Shown piece by piece: positions 36,462 to 47,824 of a stretch of 64,000 bases of DNA. The notes under the pieces were generated by a model. That model saw only the letters and a list, made by a program, of their open reading frames with translations, was not told the DNA's origin and did not search any database. Position 1 is the first letter of the stretch, and each line of letters opens with the position of its first letter. Position numbers and translations under genes: made by a program. This stretch comes from Corylus avellana. Its lineage: Eukaryota > Streptophyta > Magnoliopsida > Fagales > Betulaceae. Where the stretch lies: the NCBI RefSeq assembly GCF_901000735.1, contig NC_081543.1, positions 18,256,457 to 18,320,456 of the forward strand. Reading direction: 5' to 3'.

Positions 36462-39191
36462 TTACGTCCGCAGTTGAAGGAACTCGTTCGAGTTGAACAT
36501 AATATACCGGTGAATCTGTGTCAATGTGATTCGGTCGAGTTGGACTCGTGTTCCATGTCCCTTTGAACCATCCGGATTTCTTTGTATCCTATTGTGAAAT
36601 GTTGGTGCGTTATCTAAATATCTCGAACAGAACATCATCAACTCAATGGCTATGTAGCCCTCCGTAATACAGCCCTCAGAAGCCGCTTTGTTTTGCACAT
36701 TAGATTTGAACACTCCAATGGTCCTAAATATGAGCATCGATCAGTCAATCAGTTCAGTTAGTAATTGTCTTGTATTGGAGTGAAAAATTAAAATCAGGAA
36801 TATCCGTAAACAAATTTGACCTCTCTGCTGGATACATCCACCTATACTGTTCCAGTCCACCGAGTTGACATTTACGAATAAGATGCACGACCATATGAAC
36901 TATGCTAGTAAAAAAGCTGGGGAAAAACCTGTTCCATCTTGCACAACGTGATACAGATGTCACCTTATAGTTGGTCAATATCCTCTTGTGTCAATGTTGT
37001 TGAACATAAGCCCCTGAAGAATGCAGACATCTCAACAAGAGGTTTAACCATGTTGCCTAGAAGTGATCCACGCAATGCAATAGGTAGAAGCTGTTACATC
37101 AGTACGTGACTGTCATAACTCATTAACCCCGATATTGTACAGTCCTTAAGTCGTACACAACGGGAAATGTTCGAGGCATATCCGTCGGGCACCCTTACAT
37201 TTCGTAGCTCTTTTAAAAAATGTGTTTTATCATCCTTGGACATCTTGTGGGAAGCTTGTTGCATATAGGTCTTACCATCCTCGCCAGTGTAGGGGTGAAG
37301 TGTACGTCTCAAACCCATTTCTTGCAAATCTATGCGGGCTTGGAGGTTGTCCTTCATTTTCCCTGAAATGTTCAGTATTGTACCAAGTATGTTGTCCATC
37401 ACGAATTTCTCTATGTGCATGACATCAAGGTTATAACGCAATAAATTATCTTTCCAATATGGTAACCTAAAGAAAATACTTTTCTTCTTCCATACTACAT
37501 TATAAGTATTTGTCTTCCGCTTCTTTCCTTTTTCTTTATCATCCGGCCTTGCCATATCGGTGTTCTCATCCCCAAACACCATCCTTTCGAATTGGCTCAG
37601 GATTTCATCTCCACTTGGCATATCAGGGGCACATTCTAGTTCTACATTGCCATCAAATGTTCTTTTGTTCCGCCTCCACGGATGATCTATGGGTAAGTAT
37701 CGCCTGTGCCACATAAAACACCATTTATGGCCATGTTTTAACCATTTAGACCTTATCGAGTGCATACAACAAAGACATGCCTTCTCACCCTTGATAGACC
37801 ATTTAGACAAATCTGCGTATGCTGGGAAGTCATTAATTGTCCACATCAACTACGCTCGCAGAACAAAATTATTTTTCTTTGAGATGTCATATGTGCGTAC
37901 CCCTACATTCTATAGACGTCATATGTGCGTACCCTACATTCCATAGTTCTTGTAACTCTTCAATTAAAGGTTGAAGGTAGACATCTATATCCATTCCAGG
38001 TGAACTTGGGCTCGGGATAATCATTGATAGTATGAAAGACGTCTGTTTCATACACATCCAAGGAGGCAAGTTGTACGGTACAAGCATTACGGGCGAAGTG
38101 CTGTGGGATGTGCTCATGTTTCCAAATGGATTAAATCCATCCGAGGTTAGTCCAAGCCTTACATTCCTGTTGTTTGCTGAAAACTCCGGATGTAAATTGT
38201 CGAATGACTTCCATGCTTTGCCGTCGGCCGAATGCCTCAATACACCGTAGGCCAGATGCCTTAATACGCCGTCCTTAGTGCGGCCTTTTGCATGCCACCT
38301 CATATAGGGTGCAGTATGCTATGACATAAACAGCCTCTTTAGTCATGGTATGAGTGGAAACCACCGCAACACCTTCATCGGATGTTTCTTGCTTGACTAT
38401 ATGGGCTGACCATCCTCGTCTAAATTAATTGCATCCTTCCATTTAAATTTTTCACAGACGGTACATGAATTCAACTCCTTATTGCCCTTCCAGAATAACA
38501 TACAGTCATTACAATACGCCGGAATCTTCTCATTCCCGAGTCCCATGTCCCGTAGAAACTTTTTTGGCTCATATGTATTAACTGCCAGAGTTTCATCACT
38601 TGCAGGCAGCAACTGATTGATGAACTCAAGGAAAGACGAGAATATCGCGTTACTAAGTCCACCAACGCACTTCAAGTTGTACAGGTGTTCAGTTGCACTC
38701 AATTTGTTATGTTCGGTCCCAGTATGAAGTGATTTCTCCGCTTTTTTAACAAGGTCGTAATACTTTAGTGCGTCACCTTCAGCGGCTTTTTGGTTCACAA
38801 TTTCTTCACCCTCTTGCACCATGACCCGAGGCTCACAATTGTCTTTCCTAACGTCGTGCATGCCGAATAAATTACGCAACATTGTGTGCATGTCTCCACC
38901 CTAATTTGCGCTTGCACCCGCATCTGTGGCCGGGCAATTCGAATTAGAGCTTGTATTAGGACCTTGTACATGCTTTTCATCGTGATAGTACTAGAGTGTG
39001 TATTTTGGCATCATTCCTTTACCCCTTGTCAACTGGTCGAATATGTAACCTGGCAGATGGCGCCGGTTATTTCGACAAATCTTACAAGGGCAATACATGA
39101 ATCCATCAGGGATTCTACAGTTATTAACTACAAACTCTACGAACAATCTACACCCGTCTCTATATTCCCTTGTACACTTAGACTTTGTCAT
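36462..39191 (-). pseudogene. CACTA TNP2-type transposase, broken
   Basis: Minus-strand order: 39191-38991, transposase-associated domain with MTKSKCTREYRDGCRLFVEF and CPCKICRNN; 38891-38397, linker with ECNDCMLFWKG-like and CTVCEKFKW; 38303-37887, TSDGFNPFGNMSTSHSTSPV, VPYNLPPWMCMK; 37849-37094, tnp2 core with WTINDFPAYADLSKWS, ACLCCMHS, WCFMWHRRYLPIDHPWRRNK and LRYNLDVMHIEK; 36978-36754, DUF4218 with LGGLEQYRWMYPAERSN; 36737-36462, EGCITEGYIAIELMMFCSRYL. The family cuts and pastes CACTA elements. Several domains lie in separate frames with stops between them, so it is decayed or has unrecognised introns. A 15-base repeat (ATATGTGCGTACCC) near 37890-37935 looks like a small duplication at a break. 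Confidence 0.9.
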
Positions 39192-39224
39192 CCAAATCTT
39201 GTCTATTTTTCTCTACGTATATAA

Positions 39225-39881
39225 ATTAGGAACAAATATATAAGACTTAAAAAATTTAAACCTGATTTCAAGCACATGCATATATATAAACCTAATTTCA
39301 ACTACATAAAAAATATAAACCTATATATATACGTAGGTTTATATTTTTTATGTGAAAATGTACCTCTCTATTAATTAACAAATATATCCAGTATTCATGG
39401 ATATGCATTTGTTATATATGGGAATAATACCAAAGTGTGTATTTTTAACATTTACCTAATCTAATAAATCTTGAAAAACCAAAAAAAAAAAAAAAAAAAA
39501 AAAAATCTCAATCCAAATTTAAATGCATTTTTGGTGGAAACCCTAAACAAAACAATTCTAACTAGGTTATTTTATAAGGTTATTCTATAAAATTTACCTA
39601 GGTTCGTTATGGGTACGTATGTGTATATATGAGCAGGGAAAAACAAGAGGAAAAAGACAATCACCATCATCAGGTCAAAAAAGAAAAAGAAAGGAGAGAA
39701 ACATGACAAAATCAGACAAAAATTCCCAGGTCATGCTAGCTAGTTTTTGTTCTTCGCGTTTTGCTTCCTTCCTTCCTTTCTTTCTTTAGTTATATATATA
39801 TATGTTTTAATGAAGTCTTATTTATAAAACAAAAAACAAAAAAATTGTTTTTTATCTAAATGTTACTATAACATTTTAGAA
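39225..39881. other. Gene-free AT-rich stretch
   Basis: Contains an A tract (39481-39505), the repeated phrase ATATAAACCTA (39280-39350) and TTCC/TTTC repeats (39768-39785). No CACTA end was found here. Confidence 0.6.
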
Positions 39882-40166
39882 AGTTAGTCCCACATTGGGA
39901 AATGATGGTTTAAGGGGTGATCACACTATAACTAGTGTGGTCATTCCCATAGCCAATCACAACATTCAATGGTAGTTATGATAAAGTGACAAGGTGTGAT
40001 TCTTGATGAAGAGTCATATTCTAACTCTATAAATAGAGTTTGATAATGAGAAGAACGTATGTCAAAATTCATTATCTCATTATTACGTTGCTTTTGTCAT
40101 CCATTGGATATCCACCCTAACGGGAGATTCCTACAAACATGATCATATGTTCATATTATTCTATCA
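39882..40166 (+). mobile_element. Short 5' LTR
   Basis: Begins GTTAGTCCCACATTGGG and ends TATTATTCTATCA. It contains a TATA box CTATAAATAG (40027-40036), and the primer site follows after one base. About 285 bp. No second copy was seen in the window, so its partner is lost or lies in the gap at 53459-53558. It may be the 5' LTR of the copia that follows or of a separate non-autonomous element. Confidence 0.6.
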
Positions 40167-40167
40167 G

Positions 40168-40179
40168 TGGTATCAGAGC
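40168..40179 (+). other. Primer-binding site, tRNA-Met
   Basis: TGGTATCAGAGC is the exact sequence complementary to plant initiator tRNA-Met and lies one base after the LTR. Confidence 0.9.
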
Positions 40180-40189
40180 GTCAAGGTTA

Positions 40190-41448
40190 TGAAAGAGAAA
40201 GAAGAAAAAGGAGATTCTGATGAAGAAAATAAAGAGTATATGAAGGAAATTTTGCAAACCATCAACAGACAAAGTTTAGGTTTGGCATCTTCTGTGGTAT
40301 TTTATAATCTGCATTTGATAATCTGAAACCCACATGAAGAACTTCTTAAAATTGCTGTTGGTGGATCAAAATTTACTAGAGATTTTACAACTTTGAAGAA
40401 ATGCTATTTACTGGAACAAAAATACTGGAAGGAATTGTTTGCAACTCCGTTTGATGCATCTCTTTCGGTGGATCTTCAAAGCCAAAATTTTCCTCCTCCG
40501 GGTTTTGACGTTGTTGGTGAATCATCCCCAACCAAAGGTGCGGTTTCTGGTTCTTCTTGGGAAGGGAATAATTCTTGGGAAGAAAATAATTCTAGGGTTG
40601 ATGAAATAAATAATTATGATTTTTTAGAAAATAATTCTAAAATTTTTTCTACAAAAAATCACTGTTTTGGGAGTTTTTCTGGAGAGGAAAACATTGTTGA
40701 TCAAAACTACACCGTTTTGATCAACAGGGAAGGGGAAACAAACACCCCTGTGTCAGAAAACCGAAACGACGTTGTTCCATTTAATTGGAACGACACCGTT
40801 CAAGCGTTTGATCCAGGGGCGCATGATACTACCCCTCGAAAAGACGCCGTTTCGGTGTCTCCAAGGGGGCGCGCCCCATCCTCTCCAAACAACGTCGTTC
40901 CACTTCAAAGGAACGACGCCGTTTCATTTTCATCAGAGAACATTTACAGTCCCATAAGGTACGACATCGTTTCACACCGAAACGACACCAAAATCCTAAC
41001 TCTTGAACAGGTGTGTAAAAAATGACACGACGTCGTTTTGCACAATTCCAAAAATGACACCGTTTCGGATTTTCACAACCCGACCCAAGAAGTGACCCGA
41101 ACTGGGCCCAAGTATAAACATACAGCCCAGAAATCCGTACTGAGAGCCCAAGCCCAAGTAAAAAGGGCCAAGCCCAATCGGGTCAAGCCCATTTCCTCCC
41201 CAGCAAAATCGGATTAGAACCGACCGAATACTCGTATTGTGACCCGGATCGTCGCCCAAACCGAAATCCCAGAGAGCCTATCCGACCCGCGTGTTCTCAC
41301 TGACACCCGCCAGCAGATGAACTCGCCACGCGCTAGACCTGTGAAGCGCGTGGCAGGCGCGTGGCTAGCCCAAAGACTCGGCCCACCCAATTCCGGTTGG
41401 ATCCGACCCGGTTTTGCTCAACAGTACCGCCAATACCACCATTTTTGA
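40190..41448 (+). pseudogene. Unrecognised gag-position ORF with NDxVxF repeats
   Basis: The open frame at 40393-41025 encodes about 210 residues rich in Asn, Asp, Ser and Pro. NDVVPF, NDTVQ, KDAVSV, NNVVPL, NDAVSF and NDTK recur every 10-20 residues. It begins right after the primer site, where gag is expected, yet has no capsid or zinc-knuckle motif. After the stop near 41023 the same frame can be followed further with more stops to about 41260; a second frame ends at 41448. The repeated residues reflect a repeated DNA word (ACGACG.CGTTTC). I do not recognise the family. Confidence 0.45.
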
Positions 41449-41999
41449 CCTCAAGGGTTTTCAAACTATAATTCTCAAAAATATAATTGGGGAAGGGGTG
41501 AGTCTTCTCATCAAGGTCAGAGCCAATCAAATCGGAGGTTTTTTCACTCGTGTTGGCTGTCACCAACGGAGCATATGGAAGTGGAGTTCATTGTACCAAA
41601 TTTGGTTCAATCAGAGATTTCAAGTGATAGACGCTTGAGGGGTCAACGTTCTTTGAGAATTGTAAGGACAGTTGAGCAAAATCCAAGGGATTTGTGGCCA
41701 ATGGGCAACAATCGATACACAATTCCACCAAGAGGTGACCAGTTTATATTGGTAGTTCCAAACCGTCCATATTATAGAGCTTGTATGAATGATTACTAGG
41801 CAAGGCTGACCTATCCTAGAGACGACTGATCTCAAAAATAAAAATAAATAAACTTATCAATTTTTATTATTTGTTGGTTTGTAATAACTTAGAAATACAT
41901 TTTTAAGTTTTATGTTGGTGTGTATCTAATTAATATCTAACATATTACAGTAAATAGATATTTGTATTCGTATTAAATTTATCGTATCCACATTATAAA
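41449..41999 (+). other. Leader-like sequence before copia gag
   Basis: Short frames at 41414-41799 (74 codons each) show no known domain. 41810-41999 is AT-rich and noncoding. It could be the tail of the preceding ORF element or the untranslated leader of the copia element. Confidence 0.4.
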
Positions 42000-43076
42000 A
42001 TGGCTATTAAAAGTGGTATAGATTCCTCAAAGGTTGAAAGCCTTAATGGAATAAATTTTAGAATGTGGAAATGACATATCTCTTATGTACTGACGCATGA
42101 GAGAACTATACACACTCTCACATCAAAAAGACCTGAAGTAGAGGATGAGAAAAATGATGAAGCTATCAAGAAAAAGGAAAAATGGTTAGAAGATGACCTA
42201 ATGGCAAAGGCCACTCTCCTCCATTGCATGAAAGATAATATCATCCCACTCTTTGAAGGATATGAGACTGCTAAGGAAATAATGGAAGCATTAGAGGAAA
42301 AGTATGGCCCTAGGTCTGATACTCACATACAACTATTATTAGATAAATATAATAGTGCACGTATGAGTGAGGATGACTATGTGGGCGACTTTGTAAACCA
42401 AATGGAACTCATTGCAAAGAAACTTGCATTTGTCGATCATCCAATATCTGACAAAATGCAAGTTACCACAATACTTAATGGTCTTCCTCTATCTTAGGAA
42501 CATGTGATAACATCTTTGACCCATAGCGGAAAAGATATAACCATAATTTCCTTACCAGTTTTGCTCGTATTAGAAGAAGAAAGGATGAAACGAAGAAGGA
42601 GACAAGGGCAATCCAGCAATCTCATGATGGCTCAAATCAACACTCAGACTTCACGTGCTCCAGCATTCAAAGGTAAGCCAAGAAAGTTGAAAAAGAAATG
42701 GAAAGGTAAGCCCAATGGTAAAAATAAAAATAAAATCAAAGGAGCATGTTTCAAATGTGGTAAAATGGGGCATTTCAAGGCAAATTGTCCAAAGAACAAC
42801 GGTGACAAGAAACAGAAAGAAATAGCTATGACCATTACTGAAGTGATGATGGCAGAATTGACTTCAAATTCTTGGTGGATCGACTCGGCAGCAACAAGAC
42901 ACATTAGAAGAGACCGAGAATTCTTCTTAGATTTCAAAGAGAAAAAGGTCGGAGAACATAGAGTGTGCATGGGCAACAATACTTACAGTGATGTGCTAGG
43001 CGAAGGAAAATGTAAGATTTCTGTTAAAGGGTCTTCCGTTGTTTTACATAATGTTCTATATGTGCCAAGTATCTGA
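42000..43076 (+). pseudogene. Copia gag and protease
   Basis: ATG at 42000 opens a gag frame (NGINFRMWK), interrupted by TGA at 42072 and TAG near 42496. 42201-42497 carries the UBN2-type gag core (ALEEKYG...LLLDKYNSARM). A CCHC zinc knuckle, CFKCGKMGHFKANC, lies at 42747-42788. The protease site follows as WWIDSAATRHI (about 42872-42903), with D-S-A where active enzymes have D-S/T-G. It ends in VLYVPSI and a TGA at 43074. Confidence 0.9.
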
Positions 43077-44459
43077 AGAAATCTGATATATGTTCCTGTA
43101 TTAGATGGCAAAGGATATGGGATTAAGTTTAAATCTGGGAAGGTCTATATTTGTAAAGGGAAAGTATCTGTCAAGGGTGTAAAAATAGACAATATGTATC
43201 TACTCAAAATTGATAATAAAGATCCTATTTCTCAGTATTCATGTGTCTGAAGATAGTTCTTTCTTGTGGCATTTAAGATTAGGCCACATCAACAAAAATA
43301 AAATGAAAAGAATGAGTAAGAGTGGATTACTACCTAGAATTAATTCTGAAGATTTTAATATATGTGAATCATGTATTAAGTGAAAAATGATTAGTAAATC
43401 TTTTTCAAAACACTGGAAATCATCAGAGTTATTGGAAGCAATTCATTCTGACATATGTGGTCCTTTAATAACCAAAACACATAGAGGAATTGAATACTTT
43501 ATTACCTTTACAGATGATTATTGAAGATATGGACATATCTACCTAATCAAACATAAATCTAAAATAATAGAAAAATTTAAAGAAAAGAAATTAGAGGTAG
43601 AAAAACAGTTGGGAAGGTCCATTAAAAACTTGAATAATGATAGGGGGTGAATACAAAGCCATGGATTCCTTCTGCAAAGAAAGTGGAATAAGACATTTAT
43701 ATGCAATGCGTTATAAGCCTCAACAAAATGGGATTGCAGAAAGAAGGAATAGAACTTTAATGGATATGACAAGATCCATGATGGCATATGCTGAGTTATC
43801 CACTCATTTTTGGGGTGAGGCTTTATCCACTGCAGCATATATTCTTAATAGAATAAAAACCAAATCAAAACATCTTACACCTTATGAATATTGGACATGC
43901 ATAAAACCATATTTTTGCAAGCTCAAAGTGTGGGGATGTAAGGCACATGTACTTATTCCAAAACCCTTAAGGGATAAGTTAGAAAGTAAAACATGGGAAT
44001 GCAGATTTATAGGATATATAGAAAACGGTAGTGGATATAGATTTTACCATCCAAATAAGGGATTAATAGAAAGCAGGGATGCTGCATTTCTAGAAAACAC
44101 CAAACAGATTACTCCCATGGATGAAATAAGACTCCTACAAGAAGAAAATTCTGAATGTCAAACACCACAAGTTACTTTGAAAGAAAAAGAACATAACATA
44201 GACATTCAGAGTAGTGGGAGCAAGAGAAAGTCCAAAAATCTACCTAATTTGGATATAGGTAATCAAAACAATGGGAGTAAAAGACAAAGACGACCATCAG
44301 CCACACTCAAGGATCATTATGTACTAAGTACAGATGATATAAATTTGCAAGAAGATCCAGCAAATTTTAAAGAAGCTGTAAGTAGTCATGATGCTGAAAA
44401 ATGGATTAAAGCAATGGAAGAAGAGCTAGAATCGATTCAGAAAAATGATACGTGGGAAC
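43077..44459 (+). pseudogene. Copia integrase
   Basis: The HHCC domain begins with WHLRLGHINKNKMKRM near 43265 and its Cys pair is at CESCIK near 43365. The catalytic Asp residues are in HSDICGP and FTDDY. An extra base near 43645 shifts the frame before GGEYKAMDSFCKESGIRHL, which holds the third acidic residue. Then follow QQNGIAERRNRTLMDM, HFWGEAL, LKVWGCKAHV and GYRFYHP of the C-terminal part (43637-44459). TGA stops near 43381 and 43522 break it. The frame ends where the solo LTR begins, inside NDTWEL. Confidence 0.9.
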
Positions 44460-45947
44460 TGTTAAGTGCCAAAATATTCATATTTTTAGCCCTTAACTTA
44501 CATGTCTTAATCCTTTAGTTTTAGTTAATTCATGCTATTTTACTTCATTTTTGTATTTTCTTTGTTTTGTTGGTTTTTGGAAGAAAAGAAAGCGTTTTCG
44601 GAAAAGTTCCAAAGCTTAAAGGGCAAATTGGGAAGACCTATAAGATATGGTTAAGCTTAGCCAATCATGGTTAAGTTTAATCAAATAAAGGAAATGATTA
44701 ATTCGGAATTTCTCAAATTGGAGTCAAATCGGATTGGATGCAAAATTGGATTCTGAACATATCTCGGTATTTTGATCATAACTTTCAGTTCAAATATCCG
44801 ATTGAAGTGATTCAAGCGGCATTGGAAAGCTAACTTAAAATAATACAAATCATTGTGAAATATAATTTTTCCAATTAGGAGCGCCGCAAGGCCAAAATTG
44901 ACCCGTAATTTAAGATCGTAATTCTGGGCGAATCCTATTCCGATTTGGACTTGGGTTTTCTTTATCCTAATTGGACTTGGACTTAAATCTCCGAAATTCC
45001 TGAGATTACTAGGGCTTCTAGGACTCTCCTAAGCCCTATAAATAGACCTCTAAGCCTCACAATTCAATAGACAATTTTAGGAGACATCCTTGGAGGAGGC
45101 ACAACTCGGGGAGAGGAATTTGGAGGCTACTTCTAGGAGCGGTTTTAGGTTCTTTCTTTCCCTTCTCTTTTCTTTTTATTTTAATTATGTGTAACTAACT
45201 CTTAAGTAGGGCTAGATTGAAGCCCTAGTTATGTTTAGTTAATATTTCAATATTGACGCCTTTGTAATGATTTTGTTGTGCTATTTAACTTGATTAATAC
45301 CTGTTTGCATGAATTCCTCATATGTGTGTGCCTGATCAATATATGCATGTGGTATGAACTAGTTAGTTAAATCAATTTGGATGGCTGAGTCCTGGGTTTA
45401 ATAAAAGTAACAAAAGAATCCACACTGCGGTTCTTGGGTTAATCAACATAGGGAACCGGGAGTATACGCCCATGCCCTAGGCCTCATATGTTTGTCGATT
45501 TCTATAGAGTATATGCTTTCCTAAGGAACAACTTAGTATACACCATACTAAATCCCTTAGAAAAGAAAAGAGTTAGAGTATACGCCATGCCTAACTCGTT
45601 GCTTAGGAAAATCTATAGCTTAAGGAGTATATGCCATGCCCTTAGGTTGACAAACATTAGATATGCATAACATGATCAAAATATTGGCATATTGACATAT
45701 TAGCTGAATATAATTAGTGGTGGATATCAAAGCCCTACCTTTACCTTTTTCATTTATCTTATTATTTCTTTTTCACAATATCAATTCAGTGACAAGTTGA
45801 TTTTTTTAATTAATTCTAAACAAAATCACAATCCTCGTGGGATCGACCTCGTACTTGCTGCATTATACTATTGTTTTAATCTTGTGCACTTGTGAGTTAA
45901 AACGTACTAAATATTATTTATTAATTTAGGTAGTATTTAGCACAACA
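44460..45947 (+). mobile_element. Solo LTR, family A
   Basis: Starts TGTTAAGTGCCAAAATATTC and ends TTTAGCACAACA. It has a TATA box CCTATAAATAG (45034-45044). The copia reading passes from TGGGAAC to GAACTCATGCAATTG, so about 5 bases are duplicated (GGAAC/AGAAC). 45480-45620 repeats TATACGCCATGC phrases. Inverted relatives are at 58815-59545 and 60345-61643. Confidence 0.88.
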
Positions 45948-46108
45948 AGAACTCATGCAATTGCCAAGTCAAAGAAAAGCAATTGGATGTAAGTGGGTTC
46001 TAAGGAAGAAATTTAAAGCTGATGGAAATCTTGACAGGTACAAAGCTAGATTGGTGGCTAAAAGGTTTACTCAGCAACCCGGTGTAGACTTCGTTGATAC
46101 ATACTCAC
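45948..46108 (+). pseudogene. Copia reverse transcriptase, N-terminal piece
   Basis: Encodes KAIGCKWVLRKKFKADG, DRYKARLVAKRFTQQPG and VDFVDTYS, the highly conserved start of copia RT. It is cut at 46108 by the LARD; the next copia codons (AKFASVR) follow the LARD at 50662. Confidence 0.95.
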
Positions 46109-47495
46109 TGATAAGTGCCAAATATTCCAAATTTGGACCCCTTTATTTACATTAGTTAATCCTTTAGTTGTGTCGTTATTTAATGTTTTGTGTTAGTGTT
46201 GTGTTTTTAGTGTTTTGTAAGTCGTTGAAGAAAAAACTACAGCTTTAAAGGAAAAAATACAAAGTTTGAAAGAAAGCATACTTTGAGAAGACCTAGATGA
46301 TGTGATTAAGTTTAACCAAATCCAAGAAAAACGTTAAATCAGATTAAATTGGATAAAAGATCAGATTGGATAAAATTTCGGATTTGATTCGAATTCAGAT
46401 TCTGCACATATCTCAGTATTTTGACCAAAACTTTCCGCTCAAATATCGGATTGAAGTTATTCAAGAGGCATTGGAAAGCTGACTTAGAATAATACAATTC
46501 CTTATGAAATAGGATTTTCCTAATTCGGACGGTTACTATGCCAAAATCACCTGGACACAAATCTGGACAAATTCTATTATGATTTCAGACTTCTATTTTG
46601 ACGAGGAGACAGACCTCCGAATTATCTAGGTTTAATAGGGCTTCTAGGACTTCCCTAAGCCTATAAATAGACTTCTTTGCATTCAAGAAAATATATAGAA
46701 TTCTAGAGAGCAAAATTCTACAGTTTTTCTTTTTTTAGTTGAGGTTTTCTTTAGATTTAGGTTTTATTTTTATGTGGAGCTAAATTCCCAACTAAGGTTG
46801 GGGATGAAGCCTCACCGATGAAGAACATCAATACTTTCATGTAAGTCTTTATTTATCTGATTTTATTGGGTTTAATATTTCAATTGTTTTACTTCTTTTC
46901 AATGTGTGGAGTGATTCTTGGATATCTTATGTGATTCAAGGATACACTTGATGATTTTAGATAATTTCACATAATGGATTGCTTGATTTTTTTTACCTAA
47001 ATAGTTGGATATCCCTTGTGATTTGTTCTACGGATACATTTGGTGTTTCAATTGAGATTGTATATCTTTTGTGATTTATGGATACATCTGATGATTTAAT
47101 TGATATTAGATTCCTCTTGTGATTTGTGCAATAAATGGATACATGGGATGGTTTTGATTAATTGTTTGAAGCATAGTAAAACATATCTAAGATTTTAATT
47201 GTGAGAACTTCAGATTAATATTGATAAACATGGAAGTATGTTGTTATGATTCAGTGAGTGTGAATTCTCAAACCTTAGTATTTTATCTCTTAGTTTATTT
47301 TAATTAGTTTGTGTTTGTCTTTTAATTTCAAAAATCAAAATTCAAAACCTTTTGGAACTAGGTTAGGATTTAAGTAGTTTAGATTTAAATTGCTCTTTAA
47401 AAAATACAATTCCTTGTGGGTTCGACTTTGTACTTGTAAAACATTATATTGCAAACGATCCATGCACTTGCGAGTATATTAAAATTTGCACAATA
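46109..47495 (+). repeat. 5' LTR of family C LARD
   Basis: TGATAAGTGCCAAATATTCC to TTTGCACAATA (normal end ACAACA, here mutated). TATA box CCTATAAATAG near 46665. ATATCCCTTGTGATTTG-like units with GGATACAT recur at 46910-47150, forming diverged tandem repeats in the R-U5 part. Confidence 0.9.
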
Positions 47496-47501
47496 AGTTT
47501 T

Positions 47502-47519
47502 TGGCACCGTTACTGGGGA
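47502..47519 (+). other. Primer-binding site, tRNA-Asp (diverged)
   Basis: TGGCACCGTTACTGGGGA differs by two bases from TGGCGCCGTTGCCGGGGA, the complement of the plant tRNA-Asp 3' end used by Athila-type elements. Confidence 0.8.
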
Positions 47520-47824
47520 ATTGTTTATTTTTTGAAACCAATTTATTTCTAGATTAGTTTTATTTTTCTACTAGTTATAATTAGGATTTTATTTTTCTGC
47601 ATTTTGTTTTGTTTTATTCGTGTTACTAATAATAATAATAAGAAAAAAAAGATTTTTCTTTTTGTTGTTTTTTGTTTTTTTGTTTTGGCTTGTTTTACAG
47701 TTCTACCGCAGCACCTTCCGCACACCCGAACTAGTGCGATCGATCGCAGCCCTGCTACGATCGAGTAGGGCTGCGATCGTAGCAGAATTTTCATTTTAAT
47801 GATTTTAATGCATCTCTTAGTTAG

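Larger units (their letters stand above)
31489..39224 (-). mobile_element. CACTA (En/Spm) transposon, one terminus missing
   Basis: The left terminus is CACTACAAAAAA (31489-31500), followed by dense subterminal repeats to about 31990. On the minus strand come a TNP2-type transposase gene (39191-35525) and a second TNPA-like gene (35340-32838), the two-gene CACTA layout. No TTTTTGTAGTG end is visible at 39224-39880, so the right end is truncated or decayed and the 3-bp duplication cannot be tested. Frames are interrupted, so the element is probably immobile on its own. Confidence 0.9.

Noticed and set aside
37222..37946. Plus-strand frames over the CACTA transposase
   Set aside because: They are the complement of the tnp2 coding region and show no domain.
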